Assembly: GCA_031292465.1 (NCBI GenBank)
Contig: JARLHB010000389.1
Span: 1-16,928, forward strand
Length of the DNA: 16,928 nt
Direction: 5' to 3'
Source: Ignavibacteriaceae bacterium
Lineage (GTDB): Bacteria; Bacteroidota; Ignavibacteria; Ignavibacteriales; Ignavibacteriaceae
Shown: in pieces, positions 1-7,054 of the stretch
How positions within the stretch are numbered: the stretch's first letter is position 1
Layout: each line of letters begins with the position of its first letter
The notes under the pieces: model-generated
Database searches by the model: none
The model's input: the letters and a program-made list of their open reading frames with translations, nothing else
Told to the model about the DNA's origin: nothing
Translations under genes and position numbers: made by a program

Positions 1-651
1 GAAGTTGATAAAAACAGCAATGTAAAAATAACAAGGCTGGATTTTACAAGTAATGAAGAAATTAAACAGCCCTGGCTTATTCCTGCACCCAAAGCTGATA
101 AGTCTCAATTATTATACTATACCCCTGCTCAGGAAGCAGAAACATTCGGTAAAAGCGCCCCGGCCTTTCCGGCAGGTGCAACAGTTAAAGAAGTGCTGAA
201 AAATCCTAAGTATAATCAGAAGTATGTTGTTCAGTTTACCCAGGCAACAGATAACGATATGGTATATAGCTACCAGATTTCATTCATAGATAAAGAAACA
301 GGCAAAGTAATTAAAACTATGTCTGCATTATCTGATTTTTACCTCCATGCAAACACTGATGAAATGGATTCCGTACTTACAAAAACAGTTTACTTTGCCG
401 ATACACTTTTAAAGCCGTTCAGCCTGTCATATAAAAATGACTATATCATCAAGGTCGTTGCAATAAATTGTTTTGGTAAAAAGAGCGAACCAATATTCAG
501 CAAGGTTATAAAAGGCGCCGGTGAAAAAGTCGGCAGCATAGAACTTCCCGGAAGTCCCTTGTTATTAGAAAATTATCCTTTGCCATTTAATTCTGATTTT
601 AACCGCCAGCTCTTCCATGCAGGTTATTTCCTTTTGGCAGAATATTTATAG
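1..651 (+). CDS. C-terminal part of a secreted Fn3-domain protein (5' end outside the window)
   Basis: The frame is open from base 1 to the TAG ending at 651, giving 216 residues of a protein that begins upstream. From about residue 65 to 180 it resembles a fibronectin type III-like beta-sandwich: it has alternating hydrophobic strands and ends with AINCFGKKSEPI, a typical last-strand pattern. A linker follows, then LLLENYPLPFN (residues 187-197). That is a degenerate form of the NYPNPFNP motif that opens T9SS type A sorting domains, but only about 19 residues follow it instead of the usual 70 or more. The N-terminal part (RLDFTSNEEIKQPW) could be the end of a catalytic domain, perhaps a metallophosphoesterase, but that is a weak guess. 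The internal ATG at 193 is not a likely start because the frame is open and protein-like upstream. A hairpin terminator lies 12 bases after the stop. Confidence 0.75.
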   Translation, partial: EVDKNSNVKITRLDFTSNEEIKQPWLIPAPKADKSQLLYYTPAQEAETFGKSAPAFPAGATVKEVLKNPKYNQKYVVQFTQATDNDMVYSYQISFIDKETGKVIKTMSALSDFYLHANTDEMDSVLTKTVYFADTLLKPFSLSYKNDYIIKVVAINCFGKKSEPIFSKVIKGAGEKVGSIELPGSPLLLENYPLPFNSDFNRQLFHAGYFLLAEYL

Positions 652-663
652 CGATTTCAAATA

Positions 664-713
664 CCTCAAATTAGCCGGCCGGATTTATTCCGGACGGCTA
701 GTTTTATCTGAGG
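664..713 (+). terminator. Hairpin terminator after the Fn3 protein
   Basis: A 12-bp stem with one mismatch (672-683 with 689-700) closes a TTTAT loop and is followed by GTTTTAT. An outer CCTCA/TGAGG pairing (664-668 with 709-713) extends it. The position just after the stop at 651 fits intrinsic termination of the upstream gene. Confidence 0.65.
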
Positions 714-953
714 TTAAAAATGTGTTTACTTTTAAATTAAATGGTGTTTCTATGAGCATAAAAATAGATGGAAAAGCAAAGTAAAGGGAAATAGATTATA
801 TAAGAAAATGTGATAATTATTTGGTAATAAATGAAAAATTCAATATTATTGAAACAAATAAAAAGCATAAGAAACTAAAAAATATTAAATTCCTGGGTAA
901 TAATAATGAGAAAACATTACCGTAACTAACTTTGGAAGAATGCGGAAGGATCC
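714..953. other. AT-rich intergenic stretch, no gene seen
   Basis: This stretch is very AT-rich and frequently interrupted by stops on both strands; the longest peptides are only a few tens of residues and resemble nothing I recognise. It contains an inverted repeat GGTAAT/ATTACC (896-901 and 916-921, 14-base spacer) about 30 bases upstream of the next start. This could be a regulatory site but is too short to call. Purine-rich GGAAGGA (944-950) just before the ATG at 954 may act as a ribosome binding site, with unusually tight spacing. Confidence 0.4.
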
Positions 954-2381
954 ATGAGAAAAATAATAAAATTGCAGAATAAAAATTTCAAAGCGCTAAG
1001 TAAAAATCAACGGGGCCACATCGAAAAAAAACTTTCATTCCATCCGGGTATGTTAATCCTATTTTTATTACTTCTGAACTTTTCAGGTATTGCCGGTTCA
1101 AAGAAACCCGTTGCAGACGGCTCTTTCGTTCAGGCTCAGCTTTGCGGCTCATGGGATGATGCAAGGTGGCAGAAGGAGTTTGCAATGATGAAGGAAGCAG
1201 GCATGCATTACCTGATTATAGGCGCTGTAGCTGAAAGCCAGGACGGCGGAAATGCTGCTACTCTTTATCCTTCAGGCCTTCCGAATACTACGTTAAGTCG
1301 TTACCTGAATGGCAATGATATGGTTGATATCTGCCTTAGAAATGCCGAAGCAGCGGGCATTAAAGTATTTATCGGTATTGGTATGAACGAAAAATGGTGG
1401 CAGGCTCCGGGGGTTGATTCAACCTGGCTATACAATCAAATGGAATTTGATAATAAAGTTTGCGATGAAGTATGGGCTAAATACAAAAATAAATATCCGT
1501 CTGCATTTTACGGATGGTACTGGGTTTATGAAGTTGCTAATGTAAGCCTTACAACTGTTCAGCAGGATGTACTGGTACGTGCAATGAATATGCAGCTTGA
1601 TCATCTTACAGCGAAGAATGAAAAGCTGCCGTTTATGTGGTGCCCGTTTATGAGGTCCGAATTCGGTTCGCCGGAAGCATATAAAGAATTGTGGATACAT
1701 GTTCTGGCCGGCATACATACATCCGACGGAGATATTTTTGCACCGCAGGACTGTGTTGGCGCAGGCGGGCTAAAACTGGATGAAGTTGCAACATGGTTTG
1801 CGGCGTTACGCCAGGCTGCTGACACTAAACCGGGATTAAAGTTCTGGTCAGACGTTGAAACTTTTGACCATGTTGACTGGCTTTCTGCAACGGTTGGCCG
1901 TTTTGTTTCTCAAATGGAATTAGAACAGCCCTATGTGGAAAATTTCATTACATTTGCTTATAGTCATTATAACAGCCCGTATAATACAGATCCCGGATAT
2001 CATAAAACATATATGGGATACCTGAAAAACGGAGCGGTTGAAGCCATTCCTCCTTCTGTTCCGCAGAATTTTAAAGCAGTTCTTAATTCCGATGGGAGTA
2101 CAAAACTGAAATGGGATGCATCTACGGATAATATAGGTGTATGCGGGTATTATATATACAGGAACGGAATGAAGATTGCCAAAAGACAGGAACGGATGAT
2201 AAATGATGACCGGGGCCAGCAAAAAAACTTAACAGGATATACCGACAGGGGAGTAAACCCTGATTCGGTTTATTCATACCGTGTACAGGCATTTGATTTT
2301 GCAGGTAATGTATCGGCTTTAACAGAACCGGTGAAAGTAACTACTCCTCCTGAGGATATAAATGCTAAGGAAGGACAATAA
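954..2381 (+). CDS. Secreted DUF4434 glycosidase-like protein with C-terminal Fn3 domain (copy A)
   Basis: The protein has 475 residues. A hydrophobic segment (about 33-47, MLILFLLLLNFSGIAGS) is followed by a DUF4434-type (PF14488) TIM-barrel region, about 55-360. The family pattern is visible at the start: a [G/D]SFVQ strand, then W-D-x-x-x-W-x-x-E and MKEAGMHYLII. Two acidic motifs are shared exactly with the paralogue at 8292: WVYEVAN (E193) and FWSDVETFDH (E302). They are my candidates for the acid/base and nucleophile pair by analogy with retaining TIM-barrel hydrolases; this is inference. Residues about 364-466 form an Fn3 domain (SDGSTKLKWDASTDNIGVCGYYIYRNG). No T9SS sorting domain follows. 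The N-terminus is about 17 residues longer than the paralogue's, so the signal peptide starts late; an in-frame ATG at 1050 begins right at the hydrophobic core but leaves no basic n-region, so I keep 954. The enzymatic activity of DUF4434 proteins is unknown to me. Confidence 0.8.
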   Translation: MRKIIKLQNKNFKALSKNQRGHIEKKLSFHPGMLILFLLLLNFSGIAGSKKPVADGSFVQAQLCGSWDDARWQKEFAMMKEAGMHYLIIGAVAESQDGGNAATLYPSGLPNTTLSRYLNGNDMVDICLRNAEAAGIKVFIGIGMNEKWWQAPGVDSTWLYNQMEFDNKVCDEVWAKYKNKYPSAFYGWYWVYEVANVSLTTVQQDVLVRAMNMQLDHLTAKNEKLPFMWCPFMRSEFGSPEAYKELWIHVLAGIHTSDGDIFAPQDCVGAGGLKLDEVATWFAALRQAADTKPGLKFWSDVETFDHVDWLSATVGRFVSQMELEQPYVENFITFAYSHYNSPYNTDPGYHKTYMGYLKNGAVEAIPPSVPQNFKAVLNSDGSTKLKWDASTDNIGVCGYYIYRNGMKIAKRQERMINDDRGQQKNLTGYTDRGVNPDSVYSYRVQAFDFAGNVSALTEPVKVTTPPEDINAKEGQ

Positions 2382-2481
2382 AAGTTTTTGTAATAATTCT
2401 GTATTATTCGGATGAGAAAAAGATTTTATATAAATTAATTAACGTATTAACTAACAAATAAAAAAATTAAAAGAGGTACAA

Positions 2482-3486
2482 ATGGTAGTCGTACAGTCTT
2501 ATACAGTGGCCATAATTATGTGCTTTGTCACTATGTTATGCTGGGGTTCATGGGGAAACACTCAAAAACTTGCAAGTAAAGAATGGCGTTTCCAATTATT
2601 TTATTGGGACTATTCCATAGGAGTTTTATTACTGGCTTTAATATTGGCTTTTACTATGGGCAGTATCGGAACGGATGGAAGAAGCTTTCTGGAAGACTTA
2701 GGACAGGCAGACACATCAAATCTTTGGTCTGCATTTTTAGGCGGTGTTGTATTCAATTTGTCTAATATTTTACTTGTAGTAGCCATTGATATTGCAGGCC
2801 TGGCAGTAGCTTTTCCTGTGGGTGTCGGCCTTGCACTTGTCCTGGGTGTTATAACAAATTATATTGGTTCGCCTGTCGGCAATCCTACATTCCTCTTTTT
2901 AGGTGTAGCGTGCGTGGTTATCGCTATTATAGTGAATGCGGTTGCATACCGTAAATTATCGGGAACATCCGAGAAAACGGTTTCGAAAGGGCTTCTTATT
3001 GCAATAATAGCCGGAGTTCTTATGGGATTCTTTTACAGGTTTGTTGCTGCTTCAATGTCTGAAATTTCGGCACATCTTGAGCCTGGAAAATTAAGCCCTT
3101 ATACAGCAGTGGTCATTTTTTCAATCGGTGTGTTCTTATCTAATTTTATCTGGAACACCATAATGATGGCAAAACCGTTAGTCGGCCAGCCTGTTAAATA
3201 TGCCGATTATTTTAAACAGGGAAATATGAAACTTCATGCAATCGGGATATTAGGCGGTGTAATATGGGGACTTGGTATGGCATTTAACATAATAGCCTCT
3301 GGGCCTGCCGGCTTTGCAATCTCTTACGGTCTTGGCCAGGGCGCTACAATGATAGCTGCATTCTGGGGCGTTTTTATCTGGAAAGAATTCAAAAATGCTC
3401 CTGCCGGTACGAATAAATTATTATCATTAATGTTTATATCTTTTATAATAGGCCTCGGGCTGATTATAGCTGCAAGGTTAGTATAG
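2482..3486 (+). CDS. Ten-helix sugar permease of the DMT superfamily (GRP/ureide-permease-like)
   Basis: The 334-residue protein is hydrophobic throughout, with about ten predicted membrane helices and no periplasmic domain. The N-terminal block (TMLCWGSWGNTQKLA, then FQLFYWDYSIG) and the glycine-rich segments GLAVAFPVGVGLALVLGVITNYIGSP and ISYGLGQGATMIAAFWGVFIWKEF are typical of the glucose/ribose porter and ureide permease branch of the drug/metabolite transporter superfamily. In Bacteroidota such proteins are often loosely labelled multidrug DMT permeases. AGAGG at 2472-2476 sits 5 bases before the ATG and supports this start. A ribokinase gene follows after 164 bases, which suggests the substrate is ribose or a similar pentose; this is inferred from context only. 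It is the only transporter in the window, so it may import a monosaccharide released by the neighbouring hydrolases. Confidence 0.8.
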   Translation: MVVVQSYTVAIIMCFVTMLCWGSWGNTQKLASKEWRFQLFYWDYSIGVLLLALILAFTMGSIGTDGRSFLEDLGQADTSNLWSAFLGGVVFNLSNILLVVAIDIAGLAVAFPVGVGLALVLGVITNYIGSPVGNPTFLFLGVACVVIAIIVNAVAYRKLSGTSEKTVSKGLLIAIIAGVLMGFFYRFVAASMSEISAHLEPGKLSPYTAVVIFSIGVFLSNFIWNTIMMAKPLVGQPVKYADYFKQGNMKLHAIGILGGVIWGLGMAFNIIASGPAGFAISYGLGQGATMIAAFWGVFIWKEFKNAPAGTNKLLSLMFISFIIGLGLIIAARLV

Positions 3487-3549
3487 TAAGATATTTATTT
3501 AATCCATTTACCGTATGCAGAGTTTTAATGTTCTATTAATTTTAATAAA

Positions 3550-3592
3550 CATACCCCTTAATCCTCTCTCGTGAGGGGATTAATAGGGTGTG
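3550..3592. repeat. Long imperfect palindrome between permease and ribokinase genes
   Basis: An 11-bp stem with one G-U wobble (3558-3568 with 3573-3583) encloses the loop TCGT. A small internal loop then leads to a 7-bp outer stem (3550-3556 with 3586-3592, one wobble), followed by TATTT. It could terminate transcription after the permease gene. Its C-rich/G-rich arms (TACCCC and GAGGGGATTAA) also resemble dispersed palindromic intergenic repeats seen in related genomes. One copy in one window cannot separate these possibilities. Confidence 0.5.
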
Positions 3593-3650
3593 TATTTAAT
3601 CAGATTATTAGATTTGTTATAAATGAAAATTTGAAGGAGTTAATATTTTT

Positions 3651-4568
3651 ATGTCAAAAAAAATAGTGGTTGTAGGAAGTTCTAATACGGATATGATAAT
3701 CCAGTTAAAAAGACTGCCAAAGCCGGGTGAAACTATTGTAGGGGGAGTGTTTACTACGGCTGCCGGAGGGAAGGGAGCTAATCAGGCTGTAGCAGCAGTA
3801 AGGGCAGGCGGCGATGTGACTTTTATTTGCAGAATCGGTTCGGATATGTTTGGCGATACTTCATTTAAAGGGTTCATTAATGACAGGCTTGATATATCCG
3901 GTATAATTAGGGATGAGAAAGAACCTTCCGGAGTAGCATTAATTTTTGTGGATGAAAAAGGTGAAAACAGCATTGCAGTTGCACCCGGTGCTAATGGCAA
4001 GCTTTCGCCGGATGATATATATAAAATGAAGGATATTATTGTTACTGCGGATATTCTGTTGATGCAATTGGAAATACCTTTAGAAACAGTTGAAGCTGCT
4101 GCTAAAATTGCTGCTGAAAATAATGTTCGAATAATTTTAAACCCTGCACCTGCCCGGCATTTAAGTGATAGCCTGTTAGAGAAAATTTCGATTATCACTC
4201 CAAATGAAACCGAAGCTGAAATACTTACGGGTGTCGCGGTTAATAATGAAGAAGATGCTGAAAAAGCGGCAAAAGTTTTAATGCAAAAGGGTGTTGAAAC
4301 AGTTATAATAACTTTGGGCTCAAAAGGTGCGTTTGCATTTAATAAAACATTCAAAGAAGTTATACCGTCATATAAAGTTAAAGCCGTTGATACAACTGCT
4401 GCCGGGGATGTTTTTAACGGAGCATTGACAGTAGCTCTTTCGGAAGGCAAGAATCTGAAAGATGCTATATTGTTTGCCAATGCTGCTGCAGCTTTGTCGG
4501 TTACTAAATTGGGGGCCCAGCCTTCAGCCCCTTATAAAAGTGATATAAAGGAAATGTTAAACAATTAA
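3651..4568 (+). CDS. rbsK: Ribokinase (PfkB family)
   Basis: The 305-residue cytoplasmic enzyme phosphorylates D-ribose at O5 with ATP, feeding the pentose phosphate pathway and nucleotide synthesis. Diagnostic ribokinase segments run along the whole chain: GSSNTD near the start, the sugar-binding GGKGANQAVAAVRAGG loop, GVALIFV, APGANGKLSP, LLMQLEIPLE, NPAPAR, ITPNETEAE, TLGSKGAF, and DTTAAGDVFNGAL, in which D253 is the expected catalytic base. The length matches the family and the similarity to Escherichia coli RbsK is clear by eye, including QPSAPY near the C-terminus. AAGGAG at 3634-3639, 11 bases before the ATG, supports the start. The permease gene lies upstream; the next gene begins 14-32 bases downstream, so the two are probably cotranscribed. 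Another PfkB sugar such as deoxyribose is possible but less likely. Confidence 0.92.
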   Translation: MSKKIVVVGSSNTDMIIQLKRLPKPGETIVGGVFTTAAGGKGANQAVAAVRAGGDVTFICRIGSDMFGDTSFKGFINDRLDISGIIRDEKEPSGVALIFVDEKGENSIAVAPGANGKLSPDDIYKMKDIIVTADILLMQLEIPLETVEAAAKIAAENNVRIILNPAPARHLSDSLLEKISIITPNETEAEILTGVAVNNEEDAEKAAKVLMQKGVETVIITLGSKGAFAFNKTFKEVIPSYKVKAVDTTAAGDVFNGALTVALSEGKNLKDAILFANAAAALSVTKLGAQPSAPYKSDIKEMLNN

Positions 4569-4600
4569 AAATTGCAAATTAAATGTTTGGGAAACGTAAT

Positions 4601-6754
4601 ATGAAAATTCAGATAACAGGCCGTCAATCGTATAATGCTTTGTTCGTAATTGTTGTTTTGCTGGCATTAATAATTAATCCGCAAGCCGTGGCACAGCCTT
4701 CACATTATTGGCTTTCTGAAACTATACAGCAGATTAAGGGACCGAACAGCATATCTGAGATCCCTGCATGGCGGGCTGAACTGGAATATTACCGGAATGT
4801 TGAAAAAATGAAATTAGCATATGCGGATTTGTACTATAATGCTAAGGATGTACAATGGGTAAAAACCAGTTTTATTCAGACACAGATGATGATACAGGAA
4901 CGTTCATTTTATGATCCGGTAAAAAATGAATATACGGTGGACAAATATATAAACGATATAACTGCAAGGTACGGCGGATTAAACAGTATTCTGCTCTGGC
5001 CTACATATCCAAATATTGGAATAGACAACAGGAATGAATTTGACTGGATAAGATGTTTGCCCGGCGGGTTAAACGGCGTTAAGAAAATGGTTGCTCAGTT
5101 TCATAAGCATGGAATTAAAGTTTTGTTCCCGTATAATCCATGGGACATTGGCACCAGGAGGGAATCAGAAAACGATTATAAGGTTTATGCTAAGCTGTTA
5201 AAATATATTGATGCCGATGGAATAAACGGCGATGTTACTACAGGGCTTGGAGCACATTGGAAAAAAGCTTTTGATGAAGTGAAAAAGGGGCTTGTTATTG
5301 AGCCTGAAGTTGATAATGACAACAAATATCTGGAATATGACCTTATGGGCTGGGGATACTGGGAGTATCCTTTTATTCCTTCTATAAGTAAACTTAAATG
5401 GGTTGAACCTAAGCATATGATTCAGGTTTGCAACCGCTGGGGCCGCGACCATACGGATGATTTACAGTATGCATTTTTTAACGGCACCGGGTTTGTAACA
5501 TGGGAAAACATTTGGAGTATCTATAATGAAATGACGCCCCGTGCTTGTGAAACCGTTAAACGGATAAGCGTGTTTGACCAGCATTTCTACAAACTGCTTA
5601 ACGGGGATGGCTGGGAACCGCATTACCCTATGCTGAGTTACGGTGTATATGCAAGCAAATGGGAAGGCGCAGACAGTACATTATGGACAATTGTTAACAG
5701 GAATAATTTTGAAGTTTCCGGAGACCAGATAAAAATTCCTTCAAAACAAGGGGTTGTCTACTATGACGTTTGGAATGGTACTCAATTGAAACCCGTCAAA
5801 GATGGCGCAAATGATGTGTTATCTTTTAGTATTGAGCCAAACGGTTATGCAGCAGTTCTTGCACTTGATAATTCACTGGTAAAAGAGGATCTTAAAAACT
5901 TCTTATCTGAGATGAGCAAATTTTCTGCCACAAAATTATCCGATTACAGCAACGTTTGGAAACCTGTTCAGCAGGAAATTGTAAAAATTGAACCTACAGC
6001 AAAAGCAGATACGGTTCCCGAAGGAATGGTTGAAATTCCTGCTGCAAGGTATAGTATGGATATAAACGGAATTGAAATTGAAGGCAGCGAAAATCCAGGT
6101 GTGGATGTTCAAATGCCCGGAGAAGATATTGCAAGAAGGCATCATCATTTTATTGTGGACATTTCAAAATTCTATATGGATAAATATCCGGTAACAAATG
6201 AACAGTTTAAGAAATTTATGGATGCTACACACTATGCTCCAGTTGATACAATGAATTTCCTTAAAGACTGGAAAAAAGGCGTGTATCCAAAAGGATGGGA
6301 TAACAAACCTGTTACATGGATTGATATTGAAGACGCAAGAGCTTATGCAAAATGGGCTGGTAAGAGATTGCCTCACGAATGGGAATGGCAGTATGCAGCG
6401 CAGGGTACAGACGGTCGCTTGTATCCATGGGGCAATGACTGGAGAACCTCTGCTATTCCTGTACAAGATACGGGACATATATTAAGAGGACCAGATGATG
6501 TTAATGCGCATCCCGGCGGAAAGAGTCCTTTTGGAATTGAAGATATGGTAGGAAATGTATGGCAATGGACTGATGAATATGTTGACAGCCATACAAGAGC
6601 AGGAATTTTAAGAGGCGGATCATACTATACGCCTCAAGGGTCATTCTGGTATTTTCCACAGGCATATAAGCTTATTGAACACGGTAAATATTTATTAATG
6701 TCTGCCGGCCAGAACCGCGCCGGTACGCTTGGATTCAGATGCGTTAAGGACTAA
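4601..6754 (+). CDS. Secreted TIM-barrel glycosidase-like protein fused to an FGE-sulfatase-type (SUMF1) domain without FGE cysteines
   Basis: From the ATG at 4601 the protein has 717 residues. I prefer this start because GGGAA (4589-4593) lies just upstream; an in-frame ATG at 4583 would add six residues and has no ribosome binding site. A signal peptide (LFVIVVLLALIINPQAVA|Q) is followed by a TIM-barrel-like region, about 85-330, with features of retaining hydrolases: FPYNPWD (D182), DADGINGD (D204, D206, D211) and IEPE (E234, E236). A beta-rich domain, about 340-435, resembles the C-terminal sandwich of many glycosidases. From about 475 to the end lies an FGE-sulfatase (PF03781) domain: YPVTNEQF, GKRLPHEWEWQYAA, YPWGND, DMVGNVWQW, LRGGSYY and LGFRC. 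The Cys pair that follows GGS in true formylglycine-generating enzymes is absent, so oxidation of a sulfatase cysteine is unlikely and a sugar-binding or structural role fits better. No sulfatase is encoded here. It follows the ribokinase gene closely, probably in one operon. The barrel's family is unassigned. Confidence 0.8.
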   Translation: MKIQITGRQSYNALFVIVVLLALIINPQAVAQPSHYWLSETIQQIKGPNSISEIPAWRAELEYYRNVEKMKLAYADLYYNAKDVQWVKTSFIQTQMMIQERSFYDPVKNEYTVDKYINDITARYGGLNSILLWPTYPNIGIDNRNEFDWIRCLPGGLNGVKKMVAQFHKHGIKVLFPYNPWDIGTRRESENDYKVYAKLLKYIDADGINGDVTTGLGAHWKKAFDEVKKGLVIEPEVDNDNKYLEYDLMGWGYWEYPFIPSISKLKWVEPKHMIQVCNRWGRDHTDDLQYAFFNGTGFVTWENIWSIYNEMTPRACETVKRISVFDQHFYKLLNGDGWEPHYPMLSYGVYASKWEGADSTLWTIVNRNNFEVSGDQIKIPSKQGVVYYDVWNGTQLKPVKDGANDVLSFSIEPNGYAAVLALDNSLVKEDLKNFLSEMSKFSATKLSDYSNVWKPVQQEIVKIEPTAKADTVPEGMVEIPAARYSMDINGIEIEGSENPGVDVQMPGEDIARRHHHFIVDISKFYMDKYPVTNEQFKKFMDATHYAPVDTMNFLKDWKKGVYPKGWDNKPVTWIDIEDARAYAKWAGKRLPHEWEWQYAAQGTDGRLYPWGNDWRTSAIPVQDTGHILRGPDDVNAHPGGKSPFGIEDMVGNVWQWTDEYVDSHTRAGILRGGSYYTPQGSFWYFPQAYKLIEHGKYLLMSAGQNRAGTLGFRCVKD

Positions 6755-6831
6755 TAAAAGTTTATTTAAAATGAAAATATGCCACTCTATAGATGGTGTT
6801 AGATCTCAATAAATGTTTTTTGTATGATTAA

Positions 6832-6858
6832 GTGCAGGCTCTATTACAGAGTCTGCAC
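6832..6858 (+). terminator. Hairpin, probable terminator after the TIM-barrel/FGE-like gene
   Basis: An 11-bp stem with one G-U wobble (6832-6842 with 6848-6858) encloses the loop ATTAC. It lies 77 bases after the stop at 6754 and is followed by AAATATAAAAT rather than a clean T-run, so termination is likely but not certain. Confidence 0.5.
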
Positions 6859-6938
6859 AAATATAAAATATACTCTTCCTTTTTCGGATTAAAATAATTT
6901 TGCAGCTAATAAATTTTCAAAAATTTAAAATGTGTAAG

Positions 6939-6962
6939 CAACCTGCAAACGATTGCAGGTTG
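6939..6962. promoter_or_regulatory. Perfect 24-bp palindrome, candidate LacI-family operator
   Basis: Two 10-base arms (6939-6948 and 6953-6962) around the centre ACGA form a stem with no mismatch. The core, TGCAAACGATTGCA (6944-6957), has the central CG and TGnAAnCG half-site typical of LacI/CcpA-family operators and fits the catabolite-responsive pattern TGnAAnCGnTnnCA. It lies 92 bases before the GH27 gene at 7055, where an operator or promoter-proximal site would be expected. It has no T-tract after it, which argues against a terminator. No LacI-family gene is in the window. Confidence 0.6.
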
Positions 6963-7054
6963 ATGGATTCCCAATTAAAACCGGAAGATATATTCATATC
7001 CTATTATTTATTAAATAACAATCTTTTTAAAATATCATATGATGGAAGAATAAA

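Noticed and set aside
927..934. TAACTTTG matching the Bacteroidota -7 promoter element TAnnTTTG
   Set aside because: No matching upstream -33 TTTG element at the right distance, and it lies only about 20 bases from the start codon. A single short match in AT-rich DNA is weak.
1428..1718. Opposite-strand and out-of-frame open frames such as this one, 3782-4480 (-) and 7945-8277 (-)
   Set aside because: They lie entirely within well-supported genes on the + strand, and their translations show no domain or signal features.
6023..6754. FGE-type C-terminus ending in GFRC as a variable protein of a diversity-generating retroelement
   Set aside because: Such proteins often have this fold, but there is no reverse transcriptase or template repeat in the window and no nearby copy of the 3' end of the gene.
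4601..6754. Sulfatase-maturing formylglycine-generating enzyme
   Set aside because: The active-site Cys pair is missing, the protein is exported with a barrel domain in front, and no sulfatase gene is present.
6939..6962. The 24-bp palindrome as an intrinsic terminator
   Set aside because: No T-rich tract follows it, a terminator-like hairpin already lies at 6832-6858, and the core fits an operator better.
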